Assembly: GCF_040676775.1 (NCBI RefSeq)
Contig: NZ_JBFAPP010000003.1
Coordinates: 372,001-436,000 of the forward strand
DNA: 64,000 nucleotides
DNA from: Micromonospora_G sp040676775
Lineage (GTDB): Bacteria > Actinomycetota > Actinomycetes > Mycobacteriales > Micromonosporaceae
Direction: 5' to 3'
Under the pieces are notes generated by a model, which searched no databases, was not told where the DNA came from, and saw nothing but the letters and a program-made list of their open reading frames with translations. The position numbers were made by a program, and so were the translations under genes. Positions 63,190 to 64,000 of this stretch are shown here, in pieces. Numbering within the stretch: the first letter of the stretch is position 1; every line of letters begins with the position of its first letter.

Positions 63190-64000
63190 ATGTCCAGAAA
63201 GTTCATCACCCTGGCGACCGTCTTGATGACGATGGTCGCGGTGGGGGCGGTCGCGGGCACCGCTCGGGCCGGTGGACCGAACGCGGCCATCACCGGCGAC
63301 GTGACCGGCGACGGGCGCAGCGACCGGGTCACCCTGATCGACGTCGACCCCGACGAATGCGGCGTGGTGGTGGAGGCGGGCCTGGATGGCGGGGGCTTCG
63401 ATCTGCCGGTCGCCTACTCGTACACGGACCCGCCCGGTGCGGGGACGCCCGGTGACTGCCCCAACATCGGTACCGCCCTCGACCTGAGCGGGGACGGCTC
63501 GAACGACCTACTGGTGGGATGGTCCAACGGCCGGCCCGCGGGATCCGACGTCGACCTGTTGGTGTTGGAGAACTTCAGCGCGGCGGACGGCTTCGTCGCG
63601 CTGCCCAAGCCCGACTTCATCGGGTCGGGGCACTTCAACGGTGACCTGCGGCGCGACATCTACGAGTGGTCCAACACCGATCGCGCGTTCGCCACCTTCC
63701 TGAACGGAGAGGGCGGTGACCTCACCCCGGGCCCGATGCGGTTCTGCGCCAGCGGGCTGACCGCCCGGCTCTCCGACGTCGACCGCAACGGCACGATGGA
63801 CGCGGTCATCACCTACGAACAGGGCTGCGAGGACACCTCGTCGGGTGTGGTGGTGCTGCTCAGCTCGGGCACGGTGGTGAACGTCGAACGCAGCCCCACG
63901 GGCGCCACCCGGTGGACGGCCACCGTCCAGGACGAGAACGGCGACGGCAATCCCGACGTGGTCACCACCAACATCAACAACGGCGCGGTGAACCACTGGA
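63190..64000 (+). CDS. Secreted FG-GAP-like protein, C-terminus outside window
   Basis: Paralogue of the preceding gene, 82 bp after it, with GGAGG before ATG 63190; 270 codons are visible and the frame is open to the edge. Signal peptide ends near AGTARAGG. The same Ca-loop positions recur (DVTGDGRSDRV, DVDRNGTMDAV, DENGDGNPDVV), as do the conserved Cys (DECGVVVEAG, GDCPNIG, RFCASG). Confidence 0.87.
   Translation, partial: MSRKFITLATVLMTMVAVGAVAGTARAGGPNAAITGDVTGDGRSDRVTLIDVDPDECGVVVEAGLDGGGFDLPVAYSYTDPPGAGTPGDCPNIGTALDLSGDGSNDLLVGWSNGRPAGSDVDLLVLENFSAADGFVALPKPDFIGSGHFNGDLRRDIYEWSNTDRAFATFLNGEGGDLTPGPMRFCASGLTARLSDVDRNGTMDAVITYEQGCEDTSSGVVVLLSSGTVVNVERSPTGATRWTATVQDENGDGNPDVVTTNINNGAVNHW

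Overview
The window is high-GC (about 70 percent) actinobacterial chromosome. Frequent GTG starts, a Crp/SARP/ECF/ANTAR-rich regulator set, tRNA genes that encode their own CCA, and the recurring CGTACG-type word use suggest Micromonosporaceae (Micromonospora, Plantactinospora, Actinoplanes or relatives). The genus is an inference. No phage, insertion sequence, CRISPR array or rRNA operon was seen. It reads as ordinary chromosome with many small regulator-plus-effector modules.

Layout. 0-3 kb: a broken-off GNAT gene, an aldo/keto reductase-TetR operon behind an operator-covered promoter, tRNA-Leu, and a Bcp peroxiredoxin. 3-5.8 kb: an ECF-type cobalt/nickel importer (cbiMNQO) behind a palindrome that matches the nickel regulator Nur box. 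5.7-12.2 kb: a copper/envelope-redox block (membrane protein, DsbA-like protein, MauE/DoxX protein, ECF sigma, zinc-finger anti-sigma-like protein, CopC-CopD fusion, YcnI). 12.3-19.8 kb: a repeat-rich membrane protein, a GT87 mannosyltransferase, oligoribonuclease, tRNA-His, two tandem L,D-transpeptidase lipoproteins and tRNA-Lys. 20.4-29.4 kb: TetR/SDR pair with visible operators, a secreted GH27 alpha-galactosidase, an MFS exporter opposite an XRE regulator, and small oxidoreductases. 29.4-39.1 kb: dynamin-like GTPase, Crp regulator coupled to a degenerate cyclase-like protein, two secreted beta/gamma-crystallin-like proteins, a SARP/NB-ARC/TPR regulator with a small peptide-like ORF, and a sigma/membrane-protein pair. 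39.2-47.2 kb: ABC exporter, two-component system, and a TetR-SRPBCC operon facing an MMPL transporter across an eight-copy palindrome array with an exact 23-bp period. 47.2-52.4 kb: NAD-dependent molybdenum formate dehydrogenase operon (fdsGBAD). 52.7-64 kb: SDR, GNAT, alginate-lyase-like protein, DUF397 remnant, methyltransferase, an NmrA/DUF1772 operon opposite AraC, two GAF-ANTAR proteins, a 1.1-kb gene-poor stretch with a good promoter, and two tandem secreted FG-GAP-like proteins, the last cut by the window end.

The most unusual structure is the 44661-44844 array: eight 16-bp palindromes whose starts are each exactly 23 bp apart while the 7-bp gaps are unrelated. It lies between a TetR gene and an MMPL exporter. 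Other points worth following are the Crp/degenerate-cyclase pair, the triplicated start region of fdsB, the Nur-like box before cbiM, and several TetR operators that sit exactly on recognisable promoters.
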